From Mycobacterium sp. 1245111.1 (lineage in GTDB: Bacteria; Actinomycetota; Actinomycetes; Mycobacteriales; Mycobacteriaceae), in contig NZ_LZLV01000117.1 of the NCBI RefSeq assembly GCF_001673405.1, forward strand, positions 32,098 to 96,097: a DNA stretch of 64,000 nt. The letters are read 5' to 3'. Within the stretch, counting starts at the first letter, position 1, and each line of letters begins with the position of its first letter. Positions 1 through 8,128 of this stretch are shown here, piece by piece. Position numbers and translations under genes: made by a program. The notes under the pieces were generated by a model. That model was not told the DNA's origin, searched no databases, and saw only the letters and a list, made by a program, of their open reading frames with translations.

Positions 1-102
1 CAGCCGAGCGCGGCCGCGCACGTGTTCAAAGCGCAGGCGCTGACCGCCGGCGGGGCGCCGCCGATGCAACGGGCCGACGAGGGCTTCTACTCGCTGGCCT
101 GA
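1..102 (+). CDS. C-terminal end of an unidentified protein (partial)
   Basis: An open frame entering from the left edge gives 33 residues ending in DEGFYSLA before TGA at 100-102. The gene is cut by the window, so the function is not recognisable. Its last 16 bases overlap, tail to tail, the end of the methyltransferase gene on the other strand. The frame is GC-rich and consistent with coding, but only its tail is visible. Confidence 0.5.
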   Translation, partial: QPSAAAHVFKAQALTAGGAPPMQRADEGFYSLA

Positions 103-851
103 CCGTTATCCGGCTTGCCGGCCGTGACGAATTGCAGGTTGCGTTGGATCTGCTGGCCGATATCGACCAAGCCGGATCTGGCGAACAGGTCGACGAACAC
201 GTCACGGTCGAACAAGCGCAGTCCGATCGCCTTGGCGCTGGCCTTCGTCGCGTAGCGGACGGGCGGTATGCGACTCGCATAGCTGGTCAGGATCGCGACC
301 CGGCCGCCGGGCCGTAGCACCCGCACCATTTCACGGGCGACTTGGAACGGCTCGGGCATGAGATAGAGCGCACCGAAACAGCAGACGGCGTCGAAGGTTT
401 CGTCGCCGAACGGCAGCGTTCCGGCGTCCCCACGGACGTAACACGTGCGCGGCCCGCTGTTGTCCTGCACGGCACGGGTCAGCATCGGTACCGAGATGTC
501 CAGGCCAACCGCGAGTCCGCCCGGCGGCAGCTTCTCGGCCAGCTTGCCGGTGAAATTGCCTGGGCCACAAGCGATGTCAAGCAACCGGGAGGCGTCCGAC
601 AGCTTCAGCGCGTCCGCGGCACGCCGCTGCTCGGTCCGGGTGGTGACGCCGCTGGCGACGTAGAACGCGACCGGGCGCCACAGCCGTTCGTACACCGTGG
701 CGACCAGCGGGCTGTTCATCGCCTGCTGAGCCAGCGTGGGGGTCTCGCTGGCCACCGATTCGCCGAGCACGTCGAGGAAGCCGTGCCGCAGGCTTGCGTC
801 GCGGTCGAGCAGGTCGCGGGTCGTCTGCAGCGGATCATCGGCGCGGGTCAC
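87..851 (-). CDS. class I SAM-dependent methyltransferase
   Basis: A 254-residue protein with a Rossmann-type methyltransferase core. Motif I is LLDIACGPGNFTG (about residues 90-102), an acidic residue follows in VGLDIS, and later motifs appear in FDAVCCFGALYLM and VLRPGGRV. These place it in the UbiE/menaquinone-type Methyltransf_11 superfamily; the substrate is not visible. The N-terminal 80 residues are helical, as in mycobacterial small-molecule methyltransferases. The GTG start at 851 is chosen because it heads the frame; a little shorter is possible. It is divergent from the acetyltransferase gene at 942, with a 90-bp shared promoter region. Confidence 0.85.
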   Translation of the reverse strand: MTRADDPLQTTRDLLDRDASLRHGFLDVLGESVASETPTLAQQAMNSPLVATVYERLWRPVAFYVASGVTTRTEQRRAADALKLSDASRLLDIACGPGNFTGKLAEKLPPGGLAVGLDISVPMLTRAVQDNSGPRTCYVRGDAGTLPFGDETFDAVCCFGALYLMPEPFQVAREMVRVLRPGGRVAILTSYASRIPPVRYATKASAKAIGLRLFDRDVFVDLFARSGLVDIGQQIQRNLQFVTAGKPDNGQASE

Positions 852-941
852 GGCAGTGAGTCTGCCGGGGCGCGCGTCCTTGCTGCAACACGCCGAATGC
901 CCCTAGCCTGGGCAGCATCCTTCAACGGCGACAGGGGCGGC

Positions 942-1940
942 ATGGCGATCGAACTGACCGCGCTGCGCGCCGAGGAACTCGCCACCCTGGAGATCTTCAA
1001 AGGCTGCCCGCCCGAGGACTTGATGCCGCTGGCGGCCAGCCTGCAACCGCTGCAGGCCGCGGCGGGCCAGATCCTGATGCGACAGGGCGATCAGGCGGTG
1101 TCTTTCCTGCTCATCGCGTCGGGGACGGTCGAGATCAAACACATCGCCGACGATCACGCGGTGTCCGTCGAGCACGTCTGCGCCGGCACCATCGTCGGCG
1201 AGATCGCGCTGCTACGGCATCTTCCGCGCACGGCGACGGTGACCACCGCCGAACCGCTGGGCGGTTGGATCGGCGACAGCGACGCGTTCGCCCGGCTGGT
1301 ACACATCCCCGGCATCATGACCCGTCTGGTGCGCACGGCCCGGCAGCGGTTGGCGGCATTTCTCACCCCGATCCCGGTGCGGATCCGCGACGGATCGGAG
1401 TTGCTGCTGCGTCCGGTGCTCCCCGGCGACAGTGCGCGAACGTTGCAGGGTCATGTCCGGTTTTCCAGCGAGACGTTGTACCGGCGGTTCATGTCGGCGC
1501 GGGTGCCCAGCCCGGCGCTGATGGACTACCTGGCCGAGGTCGACTACGTCGACCACTTCGTCTGGGTGATGACCGACCTGGACGGCAACCCGGTCGCCGA
1601 CGCGCGGTTCGTCCGCGATCACGACGATCCCACGATGGCCGAGATCGCGTTCACCGTCGCCGATGCCTATCAGGGGCGCGGGATCGGTTCTTTTCTGATC
1701 GCGGCACTGTCGGTGGCCGCGCGAGTTGCCGGGGTGGAGAAGTTCTCCGGCCGGATGCTGGCCGACAACGTGGCGATGCGCACGATCATGGACCGCTATG
1801 GCGCGATCTGGGAGCGCGACGACGTCGGGGTGGTGACGACGCTCATCGATGTACCCGATGTCCGTCATCTTTCGTTGAGCCGCGGGATGGTCATGGAGAT
1901 CAAACACGCTGCGCGTCAAGTTATTCGGGCCGTCGGCTAG
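942..1940 (+). CDS. cyclic-nucleotide-binding GNAT protein lysine acetyltransferase (Rv0998-like)
   Basis: A 332-residue two-domain protein. Residues about 10-140 form a cNMP-binding fold with a phosphate-binding cassette (GEIALLRHLPRTATV). Residues about 150-325 form a GNAT acetyltransferase with the acetyl-CoA loop YQGRGIGSFL. The order and length match the mycobacterial cAMP-regulated lysine acetyltransferase (Rv0998 in M. tuberculosis), which in related species modifies universal stress proteins and acyl-CoA synthetases. The frame is open upstream to 342, but that part is the shadow of the methyltransferase. ATG 942 follows a GGGGCGG ribosome site and gives the family length. The lipoprotein gene starts one base after its stop, so the two are probably co-transcribed. 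Confidence 0.9.
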   Translation: MAIELTALRAEELATLEIFKGCPPEDLMPLAASLQPLQAAAGQILMRQGDQAVSFLLIASGTVEIKHIADDHAVSVEHVCAGTIVGEIALLRHLPRTATVTTAEPLGGWIGDSDAFARLVHIPGIMTRLVRTARQRLAAFLTPIPVRIRDGSELLLRPVLPGDSARTLQGHVRFSSETLYRRFMSARVPSPALMDYLAEVDYVDHFVWVMTDLDGNPVADARFVRDHDDPTMAEIAFTVADAYQGRGIGSFLIAALSVAARVAGVEKFSGRMLADNVAMRTIMDRYGAIWERDDVGVVTTLIDVPDVRHLSLSRGMVMEIKHAARQVIRAVG

Positions 1941-1941
1941 C

Positions 1942-2595
1942 ATGCGGATGTGGGCGCCGGCGGCAGTGTTGCTGCTGATCGCCGGATGTGGTCAGCCCGT
2001 CGAACGGGCGCCGACACCGTCGGCGAGCGCGACTTCGCGACATATCGATCCCGCCAACATCAGGCGCGTGCGACGTGACCTGCCGCCCGGTTACGAGGCG
2101 GCCCCGGTGGCGGATGTGCCTGCGCCGTCGGGTATTTGGGGCCTCGGCGGAACCGGCGTGGCGACCCCGGCGCGGTGCGCGCCGCTGGCCGACCCGGGTG
2201 GGGGTCATGGCCGACGCGCTCAAGGCATTTCGGGATCGGGCCCGGGTGGCACGCTACACGCCGTGGTGGTGGCGGGAGCAGTCGCGCTGGATCCGTCGCT
2301 GGTGGCCCAGTGCCGGCAGTGGGATATCGCCGGCCGGCGGGCCAGCGCACGCGTCCATCTGGTCGATGCGCCCCGCATCGACGGTGCCGACACGGTCGGG
2401 ATGACGGCGGACATCCTCACCTCGGTCGAGGGCGGCAATGAAATCGCTTCGCGGGCAAGCAACTTCACCGCGTACCTAGGTGACTACTACGCATTCACCA
2501 CGGTGGTCAGCGATCCCGGCTCGCCGAATGCGGCGCTGACGCCGCAGTTCGCCGCCGACTTGCTGGTGAAAACCGTGTCAGCCGTACGCGGCTAG
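1942..2595 (+). CDS. DUF5642-like lipoprotein (first of a tandem pair)
   Basis: A 217-residue secreted lipoprotein candidate. The signal peptide MRMWAPAAVLLLIAGCG contains a lipobox (IAGC), so it is probably diacylated at the cysteine and held on the outer face of the membrane. The body shares landmarks with the next gene: PGY near residue 50, a cysteine pair, a D(A/T)P(R/Q)I(D/E)G segment, and a C-terminal DLLVKTVSAVRG. The M. tuberculosis locus has one such gene (Rv0999); two here suggest duplication. The ATG lies one base after the acetyltransferase stop. No enzymatic motif is visible, and the function is unknown. Confidence 0.75.
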   Translation: MRMWAPAAVLLLIAGCGQPVERAPTPSASATSRHIDPANIRRVRRDLPPGYEAAPVADVPAPSGIWGLGGTGVATPARCAPLADPGGGHGRRAQGISGSGPGGTLHAVVVAGAVALDPSLVAQCRQWDIAGRRASARVHLVDAPRIDGADTVGMTADILTSVEGGNEIASRASNFTAYLGDYYAFTTVVSDPGSPNAALTPQFAADLLVKTVSAVRG

Positions 2596-2619
2596 GGGTG
2601 GTGGGTTAGATTGACCCCA

Positions 2620-3276
2620 ATGATGCGGATTGCGGTTGCGATCGGGGGAGTCGGCCTGTTGGCGGCGTGCTCCCACGGTTCGTCGGAGGCGCCCCCTTCT
2701 GCGGATATCACCAAGATCTCGAAGGTGAAGTCCGACTTCGGGCCTGGCTACAAGGTGAAGGAAACGGCGAAAACCGGCATCGACCCGAAGGTGCTTCAGA
2801 CGCACAAACTGCCGCCGGGTCTGACCTTCGACCCGCCCGACTGCGCGTCGTTCGTCATCGGTGAGGACATGCCGCCGGGGCTGCAGGGAAACATGGCGGC
2901 GGTGGCGGCCGAAGGTGACGGCGGACGCTTCATCGCGATGGCCGTGCAGACCTCGTCGCCGGTCCCCTTCCAAGAACCGCCGCGGAACTGCAAGAAGGTG
3001 GCCTTCCAGGGCGGCCGGGTGCGGGGACTGATCGAGGTCGTCGACACACCACAGATCGAGGGCACCCACACCCTAGGCGTGCACCGTGTCCTGCAGACGG
3101 TGGTGCAGGGCAAGCCGCGCAGCGGCGAGTTGTACAACTACTCCGCGCATTTCGGCGACTACCAGGTGATCGTCACCGCCAACCCGATGCTGGTGCAGGG
3201 TCAACCGCCGAAACCCGTCGACACCAAGCAGGCTCGCGACCTGCTCGTGAAATCGGTCGCCGCGATCAAGGACTGA
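2620..3276 (+). CDS. DUF5642-like lipoprotein (second of a tandem pair)
   Basis: A 218-residue lipoprotein candidate with signal peptide MMRIAVAIGGVGLLAACS (lipobox LAAC). The mature part is clearly paralogous to the preceding gene: FGPGYKV, paired cysteines at PPDCASF and PRNCKKV, VDTPQIEGTHTLG and DLLVKSVAAIKD. ATG 2620 follows a GGGGTGGTGGG ribosome site; an in-frame TTG at 2611 is less likely. It is same-strand with the acetyltransferase and the first lipoprotein, probably one operon. The function is unknown. It converges on the AlkB-like gene with a 3-bp gap. Confidence 0.8.
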   Translation: MMRIAVAIGGVGLLAACSHGSSEAPPSADITKISKVKSDFGPGYKVKETAKTGIDPKVLQTHKLPPGLTFDPPDCASFVIGEDMPPGLQGNMAAVAAEGDGGRFIAMAVQTSSPVPFQEPPRNCKKVAFQGGRVRGLIEVVDTPQIEGTHTLGVHRVLQTVVQGKPRSGELYNYSAHFGDYQVIVTANPMLVQGQPPKPVDTKQARDLLVKSVAAIKD

Positions 3277-3279
3277 TCG

Positions 3280-3876
3280 CTACCGGACATCTCGCGGTCG
3301 GAACTGGATGCTGACCCGCGGGCCGGCGTGGGCCGACGTCTTCGGTACGGAATGCTCCCAGGTTCGCTGGCACGAGCCACCCATCACCAGCAGATCGCCG
3401 TGCGCCTGCGGCAGCCGCAACGACGAGCCGCCGCCGCGGGGCCGCAGCGCGAATGTGCGGGTGGCGCCGAGGCTGACGATCGCGACCATGGTGTCGTGCG
3501 CCCGGCTGCGGCCGATGGTGTCACCGTGCCAGGCGACGCTGTCGGATCCGTCGCGATACCAGCACAGGCCGATGGTGGTGAACGGCTCCCCGAGTTCGCC
3601 GGCGTAGATGTCGTTGAGCCGCCGCCGAATCCGGGCCAGCTGCGGATGTGGCGCCTCTTCGGTCGTGAGGTCGTGGAAGCTCACCAGGCGGGGGACATCC
3701 AGTACGCGGTCATACATCTGGCGGCGTTCGGCGCGCCACGGGATGGTCTCGAGCAATTCGCCGATCAACTCGTCGGCGTCGGTCAACCATCCCGAGCGGA
3801 TGTCGATCCAGGCTCCACGGCCCAGTAATCGCCGGTCGTTGCACTCGAACAACGACTCCTGCATCTCGATCGCCAC
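3280..3876 (-). CDS. AlkB-like 2-oxoglutarate/Fe(II) dioxygenase (Rv1000c-like)
   Basis: A 198-residue member of the 2OG-FeII oxygenase superfamily, AlkB type, which removes alkyl groups from nucleic acid bases. The iron ligands are visible as HxD in VAWHGDTIGR and a distal His in RTWEHSVPKT. The 2-oxoglutarate-binding arginine is in RVSIQFRPRD. Substrate-side residues appear in IGLCWYRDGSDS. The frame runs on to 3942, but that would overlap soxR. GTG 3876 (VAIEMQESLF) or ATG 3864 fits the family length. It lies 31 bases downstream of soxR on the same strand, which suggests redox-controlled co-expression. That link is inference. Confidence 0.85.
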   Translation of the reverse strand: MAIEMQESLFECNDRRLLGRGAWIDIRSGWLTDADELIGELLETIPWRAERRQMYDRVLDVPRLVSFHDLTTEEAPHPQLARIRRRLNDIYAGELGEPFTTIGLCWYRDGSDSVAWHGDTIGRSRAHDTMVAIVSLGATRTFALRPRGGGSSLRLPQAHGDLLVMGGSCQRTWEHSVPKTSAHAGPRVSIQFRPRDVR

Positions 3877-3907
3877 GGCCTCGATTCTATCGCACAGTTG
3901 TTCGAAT

Positions 3908-4339
3908 TTACAGGAGTGCGGCCCCGGGCCCTTGTGCGCCAAGCGTGTCGCCGGGATTGAACAGCGCGCAGGCTTTCAGGCTCAGGCAGCCGCAGCCGAT
4001 GCAGTCGGCGAGGTTATCGCGCAGGCGTTGCAGATGCAGGATTCGATCGTCGAGGTCGGAGCGCCAGCCCGCAGACAGTTTGGCCCAATCACGGCTGGTC
4101 GGAACGCGATCGGCGGGCAGGGTGGCCAGCGCATCCCGGACCCGGGCCAGTGGAATGCCGAGCCGCTGCGACATCTTGATGAATGCGACCCGGCGCAGCG
4201 TGTCACGGGTGTAGCGGCGTTGATTGCCCGACGTGCGGCTGCTCGAGATCAGCCCTTGCCGCTCGTAGAAGTGCAGGGCCGAGATCGCGACGCCCGCGCG
4301 GGCGGCGAGTTCACCGGGCGACAGTACGTGATCGGGCAC
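3908..4339 (-). CDS. soxR: redox-sensitive MerR-family activator SoxR
   Basis: A 143-residue MerR-family regulator. The N-terminal winged helix is LSPGELAARAGVAISALHFYERQGLI, quoted in part as ALHFYERQGLI. A dimerisation helix follows, then a C-terminal iron-sulfur motif CIGCGCLSLKAC, which is the CX2CXCX5C signature binding a [2Fe-2S] cluster in SoxR. Oxidation of the cluster by redox-cycling compounds activates transcription in this family. The GTG start at 4339 is immediately next to a SoxR-type palindrome, so the gene is probably autoregulated; the message may be leaderless, or the true start slightly downstream. The AlkB-like gene follows. Confidence 0.93.
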   Translation of the reverse strand: MPDHVLSPGELAARAGVAISALHFYERQGLISSSRTSGNQRRYTRDTLRRVAFIKMSQRLGIPLARVRDALATLPADRVPTSRDWAKLSAGWRSDLDDRILHLQRLRDNLADCIGCGCLSLKACALFNPGDTLGAQGPGAALL

Positions 4340-4359
4340 ACCTGAACAATACTTCAGGT
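4340..4359. promoter_or_regulatory. soxR: candidate SoxR operator
   Basis: The sequence ACCTGAACAATACTTCAGGT is an inverted repeat with 7-bp arms (ACCTGAA/TTCAGGT) around 6 bases. Known SoxR boxes are palindromes of the CCT(C/G)AAG...CTT(G/C)AGG type about this size. It touches the soxR start codon and may serve autoregulation. It could also serve a rightward transcript toward the small gene at 4477. Confidence 0.75.
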
Positions 4360-4476
4360 CATGTAATGCGTTGCGCGACTGACGAGGTCACCGACACGCC
4401 CGGGACAGGACACCAAACGGTCACGATGCGGTCTCCGGCCTGCCGATGTCGCGCGGAACGTGTCACTGTCTGAAGT

Positions 4477-4692
4477 GTGACTCTTGATGTTGACGACGAG
4501 CTGGTGCTGTACACGGATAGCCGGCCCTACCGATGCGCGCGGGGGCACTGGCTGCTGCCTGGACACATGATCGTCGGCAGCCGGTCGTGCTCGTGTGGCC
4601 GGGGACGGCACACCACCTGGGAATGCGAGTGCGGCGACGTCACCTATTCGCCGAAGTTACGTGACTCGTGCGAGCTGGGTTCTGATCGTTGA
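4477..4692 (+). CDS. small cysteine-rich protein, possible zinc ribbon
   Basis: A 71-residue frame with GTG start (MTLDVDDELVLYTDSRPY). It holds Cys at positions about 20, 38, 40, 50, 52 and 65, plus several His, including C-A-R-G-H and CSCGRGRH...CECG. Paired CxC motifs with nearby His are typical of metal-binding knuckles, but I do not recognise the family. It stands alone between the soxR operator region and the convergent DUF559 gene. A short GTCAC...GTGAC repeat lies around the start. Coding is supported by composition and by the ordered Cys pattern; the function is unknown. Confidence 0.5.
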   Translation: MTLDVDDELVLYTDSRPYRCARGHWLLPGHMIVGSRSCSCGRGRHTTWECECGDVTYSPKLRDSCELGSDR

Positions 4693-4726
4693 CGCGTTGG
4701 CGCGAAACAGAAGCTATGGCAGTGAT

Positions 4727-5605
4727 TTACGCGGCGCCGCGACCATGGCTTCTGCTTCGCGGCGAAATTGGGTAACCGCGCCGGGCTAATGCTCGCGTGA
4801 CTCGCTCAACGATCTCGCGCGGGCGGTCTTCTTTGACCACCCGGACGACGTGCCAGCCAAGGCGCTCCACCGTCTCCGCGCGCCGGATGTCCTTGACGTA
4901 CTGGGTTCGGTCCAGGCGATGGTGGTTGCCGTCGTATTCGACGGCAACCATCGGCACTTCCCAGCCCATGTCGAGGTAGGCCACGAATTCGCCGTCAGTC
5001 ACCCGGATCTGGGTGGTGGGCGGCGGGAGTCCAGCGCTGACCAGGACCAGCCGCAACCACGATTCTTTCGGTGACTCCGCGCCGGCGTCCATCATGTCGA
5101 TCAACCGGCGGGCATGCTTGTTTCCCCGGGCCCTCGGATAGCGCTCGATGAGATTCACCATGTCCTGCCTCGTTATTCGTGTTGCGCGGGCGAGATCGTC
5201 GAGGTGTGCGACAGCGGTTGCTCCCACGAGGTGGCGTGCTAGATCGAATCCCGTTCGCGCCGGCGTGGCAACAGAGAGACCGCGAACCGACATGACTTCG
5301 TCCGGCGCGAATCGTTCGTCGCGCGCGATGATGCCGGGCGGGCAATGGCTGTTTCGCCAGAGCATTTCGACTGGCGAGGTCTCGCTGACCCATTTCGCGC
5401 CGTGTAGCGCTGCGGCCGCTCGTCCGGTAATCGTCGAGCGCTGCCCGGACCACAGCCAAGCACCGACGGTCATGGCCTCCAGCGATCGGTCGGCCGATCT
5501 CGGAATGTAGATATCCGGAAATATCGGCCGATAATTCCATCGCAGTTGTCCGCGGCTGAGCGCGCCGCCGGCGACCGCTTCACTGCCGACGATGGGTGGC
5601 TCCAC
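4727..5605 (-). CDS. DUF559 / AbiEi-like endonuclease-fold protein
   Basis: A 292-residue protein of a family multiplied in mycobacteria. The N-terminal part (about 1-100) resembles the AbiEi antitoxin-like winged-helix region (GQLRWNYRPIFPDIYIPR; TGRAAAALHGAKW). The C-terminal part (about 190-280) is a DUF559 domain of the PD-(D/E)XK nuclease fold, with YLDMGWE, VAVEYDGNHHR and WHVVRVVKEDRP. The acidic residues and the K/R seen there could form a nuclease site. No partner toxin gene is adjacent, so a toxin-antitoxin role is not supported here. The C-terminal tail (PRSRSHGRGAA) is basic. Function unproven. Confidence 0.75.
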   Translation of the reverse strand: MEPPIVGSEAVAGGALSRGQLRWNYRPIFPDIYIPRSADRSLEAMTVGAWLWSGQRSTITGRAAAALHGAKWVSETSPVEMLWRNSHCPPGIIARDERFAPDEVMSVRGLSVATPARTGFDLARHLVGATAVAHLDDLARATRITRQDMVNLIERYPRARGNKHARRLIDMMDAGAESPKESWLRLVLVSAGLPPPTTQIRVTDGEFVAYLDMGWEVPMVAVEYDGNHHRLDRTQYVKDIRRAETVERLGWHVVRVVKEDRPREIVERVTRALARRGYPISPRSRSHGRGAA

Positions 5606-5707
5606 GTGCGTGATGATGCCGAGCGGTCGAGCATTACGTCGTCAGACAGAAGCCAGGGCTGTGGATAGTCGAGAATCACGACCATAGCCTCAGTTTCGCG
5701 CCGAAAG

Positions 5708-7267
5708 TCAGCGCCAGCTGGGTAGCCAGATCTCCATGTTCCAGGTGTTCTGCGAAATCGGTTGACCGGTGAGTACCGGGAACAGCCAGGCGAAGTTCGT
5801 CAAAACCATTGCCACGTAACAGGACACCACGATGAGCCCGAGGCTGCGACGTTCCGCGCTTTTTCGTCCGGTTTCGGAGTAGAGAATGTCGCCGAGGATC
5901 AACGCGATCGCCATCGCCAGAAACGGCGCCATCGTCGCCGCGTAGAAGAAGTACATCTGCCGATCGATATCGGCGAACCACGGTAGCCAGCCCGCGCAGT
6001 AGCCGACCAGAACCGCGGCGTAGCGCCAGTCGCGTCGAACCAGCATCCGCCAGCAGGCGTAAAACAGCACCGGCACCGAGATCCACCACATCGCGGGTGT
6101 GCCAACCAACATCACCGCCTTGACGCACGATTGCGCGCCGCAGCCCGGGACGTTCTGCTGGTCGATCGCATAGAGCACGGGACGCAGCGACATCGGCCAG
6201 GCCCACGGCTTGGACTCCCACGGGTGGTAGTTGCCCGCCGCATTCGTCAGGCCGGCGTGGAAATGGTAGGCGTTGTAGGTGTAGTGCCACAGCGATCGAA
6301 TCGCGTCGGGCAGAGGGAAATTCGACTTCGTCCCGATGGACTGGCCCACCTCGTGCCGGTCGATCGCCGTCTCGGACGCGAACCATGGCGCATAGCTGGC
6401 CAGGTAGACCCCGAACGGAACGACCAACAGCGCGTAGGCCGTTGGGAGCAGGTCGCGGCGCACGGTGCCCAGCCATGGTCGCAGCACCCGGTACTGCCGG
6501 CGGGCCGCGAGGTCGAACGCCAACGACATCACGCCGAAGAAGGCCACGAAGTACAGGCCGGACCACTTTGTCCCACAGGCCAATCCAAGTAGTACGCCAG
6601 CGCCGAAGCGCCACCACCGCACGCCGAGCCGCGGCCCCCACACCGTGTCGTCGATTCGGCCCTCGAGGTATGCGACGTGCATGCGCTCGCGCACCTGATC
6701 GCGGTCGACGATCAGTGCGCCGAAAGCCGCGAGCACCAGGAATGCCAGAAACCCGTCGAGCAGCGCCGTGCGCGCCACCACGAAGCTGACGCCGTCGGCG
6801 ACGACGAGCAGACCCGCGATCGCGCCGACCAATGTCGAGCGGCTGATCCGCCGCACGATCCGCACCACCAGCGCCACCATGATCGTGCCGAGGATCGCGC
6901 CGGTGAATCGCCAGCCCAACCCGTTGTAGCCGAACAGCGCCTCACCGATCGCGATCAGCTGCTTGCCCACCGGCGGGTGCACGACGAGGCCATAGCCGGG
7001 GTTGTCCTCCACGCCGTGGTTGTGCAGCAGCTGCCACGCCTGCGGGGCGTAATGCTTCTCGTCGAAGATCGGCGTTCCGGCGTCGGTGGGCGAGCCGAGG
7101 TTCACCGTCCTGGTCAGCGCCGCCAGCGCGGTGACGACCCCGGTTACCACCCAGCCCTCGAGCCGGTCGACGGGCCCGAAATCGGGTGCCGGGGCGAGCG
7201 GCCCCGGGCTGATCACCGGAACAGCGTCCGCGTCGGCGACGAGTTCGTCGTCATCGGTGATCGTCAT
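5708..7267 (-). CDS. pmt: polyprenyl-phosphate-mannose protein mannosyltransferase (Rv1002c-like)
   Basis: A 519-residue integral membrane GT-C enzyme that transfers mannose from polyprenyl-phosphate-mannose to Ser/Thr of secreted proteins. The first extracellular loop carries the DE pair needed in the family (PIFDEKHYAPQAWQ) followed by NPGYGLVVHPPVGKQ. About 10 hydrophobic segments follow, and the C-terminal WLFPVLTGQ...WNMEIWLPSWR ending matches bacterial Pmt. The ATG start at 7267 gives the usual length. It is divergent from rsmI with only 24 bp between starts, so their promoters must overlap. It likely glycosylates lipoproteins and cell-wall proteins, such as those encoded nearby (inference). 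Confidence 0.93.
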   Translation of the reverse strand: MTITDDDELVADADAVPVISPGPLAPAPDFGPVDRLEGWVVTGVVTALAALTRTVNLGSPTDAGTPIFDEKHYAPQAWQLLHNHGVEDNPGYGLVVHPPVGKQLIAIGEALFGYNGLGWRFTGAILGTIMVALVVRIVRRISRSTLVGAIAGLLVVADGVSFVVARTALLDGFLAFLVLAAFGALIVDRDQVRERMHVAYLEGRIDDTVWGPRLGVRWWRFGAGVLLGLACGTKWSGLYFVAFFGVMSLAFDLAARRQYRVLRPWLGTVRRDLLPTAYALLVVPFGVYLASYAPWFASETAIDRHEVGQSIGTKSNFPLPDAIRSLWHYTYNAYHFHAGLTNAAGNYHPWESKPWAWPMSLRPVLYAIDQQNVPGCGAQSCVKAVMLVGTPAMWWISVPVLFYACWRMLVRRDWRYAAVLVGYCAGWLPWFADIDRQMYFFYAATMAPFLAMAIALILGDILYSETGRKSAERRSLGLIVVSCYVAMVLTNFAWLFPVLTGQPISQNTWNMEIWLPSWR

Positions 7268-7291
7268 CGGGTCGATCGTAGGCTGTGCCCT

Positions 7292-8128
7292 ATGTCCGAG
7301 GGTCGACTGCTGCTGGGCGCCACGCCGCTGGGCCAGCCGGCCGACGCCTCACCGCGCCTGATCGCGGCGCTGGCCACCGCCGACATCGTCGCCGCCGAGG
7401 ACACCCGCCGGTTGCGGACGCTGGCCAAGGCGCTCGATGTGGCGATCGGCGGAACGGTCGTCAGCCTCTTCGATCACAACGAAGCCGCCCGGGTGCCCGC
7501 GCTGGTCGAGCAGATCGCCGCCGGCGCCACCACGCTGGTGGTCAGCGACGCGGGCATGCCGTTGATCAGCGACCCCGGTCACCGGTTGGTGGCTGCCTGT
7601 GTGGAGGCCGGCCTGCCGGTGCAGTGCCTGCCCGGCCCCTCGGCGGTGACGACCGCGCTGGCGGTGTCCGGGCTGCCGTCGGAGCGGTTCTGCTTCGAGG
7701 GGTTCGCCCCGCGCAAACAGGGTGCGCGCCGCGGCTGGCTGGCGTCGCTGGCGGCCGAGCAGCGTACGACCGTGTTCTTCGAGTCGCCGCGGCGCCTGCA
7801 CGCGTGTCTACTCGACGCGGTGGCCGAACTCGGCGGGGATCGCCGCGCCGCTGTGTGCCGCGAGCTGACCAAGACCCACGAAGAAGTGGTCCGCGGGTCG
7901 CTGGACGAGCTGGCCGCGTGGGCGGCAGACGGGGTGCTCGGCGAGATCACCGTCGTGCTGGCCGGCGCGGTGCTGCAGGCCGACCTGCCGACGCTGGTGG
8001 CTCAGGTAAGCGCGTTGGTGGACGACGGGATGGGCGTCAAAGACGCGTGCGCGCAAGTGATTTCCGCGACGCTGGGCGCGCCGTCACGGCGTCAGCTCTA
8101 CGACGCGGTGCTGCGGGCCCGAGGCTGA
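7292..8128 (+). CDS. rsmI: 16S rRNA (cytidine1402-2'-O)-methyltransferase
   Basis: A 278-residue tetrapyrrole-methylase-fold enzyme that 2'-O-methylates C1402 in the ribosomal P site. Motifs include LLLGATPLGQPADAS, VAAEDTRRLRTLAK, LVVSDAGMPLISDPG (the SAM-binding region) and LPGPSAVTTALAVSGLP. The C-terminal RsmI helical extension is also present. ATG 7292 starts the conserved N-terminus; the frame's upstream extension is the shadow of pmt. Its last 45 bases overlap the end of pabB on the opposite strand. Confidence 0.95.
   Translation: MSEGRLLLGATPLGQPADASPRLIAALATADIVAAEDTRRLRTLAKALDVAIGGTVVSLFDHNEAARVPALVEQIAAGATTLVVSDAGMPLISDPGHRLVAACVEAGLPVQCLPGPSAVTTALAVSGLPSERFCFEGFAPRKQGARRGWLASLAAEQRTTVFFESPRRLHACLLDAVAELGGDRRAAVCRELTKTHEEVVRGSLDELAAWAADGVLGEITVVLAGAVLQADLPTLVAQVSALVDDGMGVKDACAQVISATLGAPSRRQLYDAVLRARG

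Noticed and set aside
342..941. N-terminal extension of the acetyltransferase frame (532 codons in all)
   Set aside because: It is antisense to the methyltransferase gene and has no family similarity; ATG 942 gives the known length and has a ribosome site.
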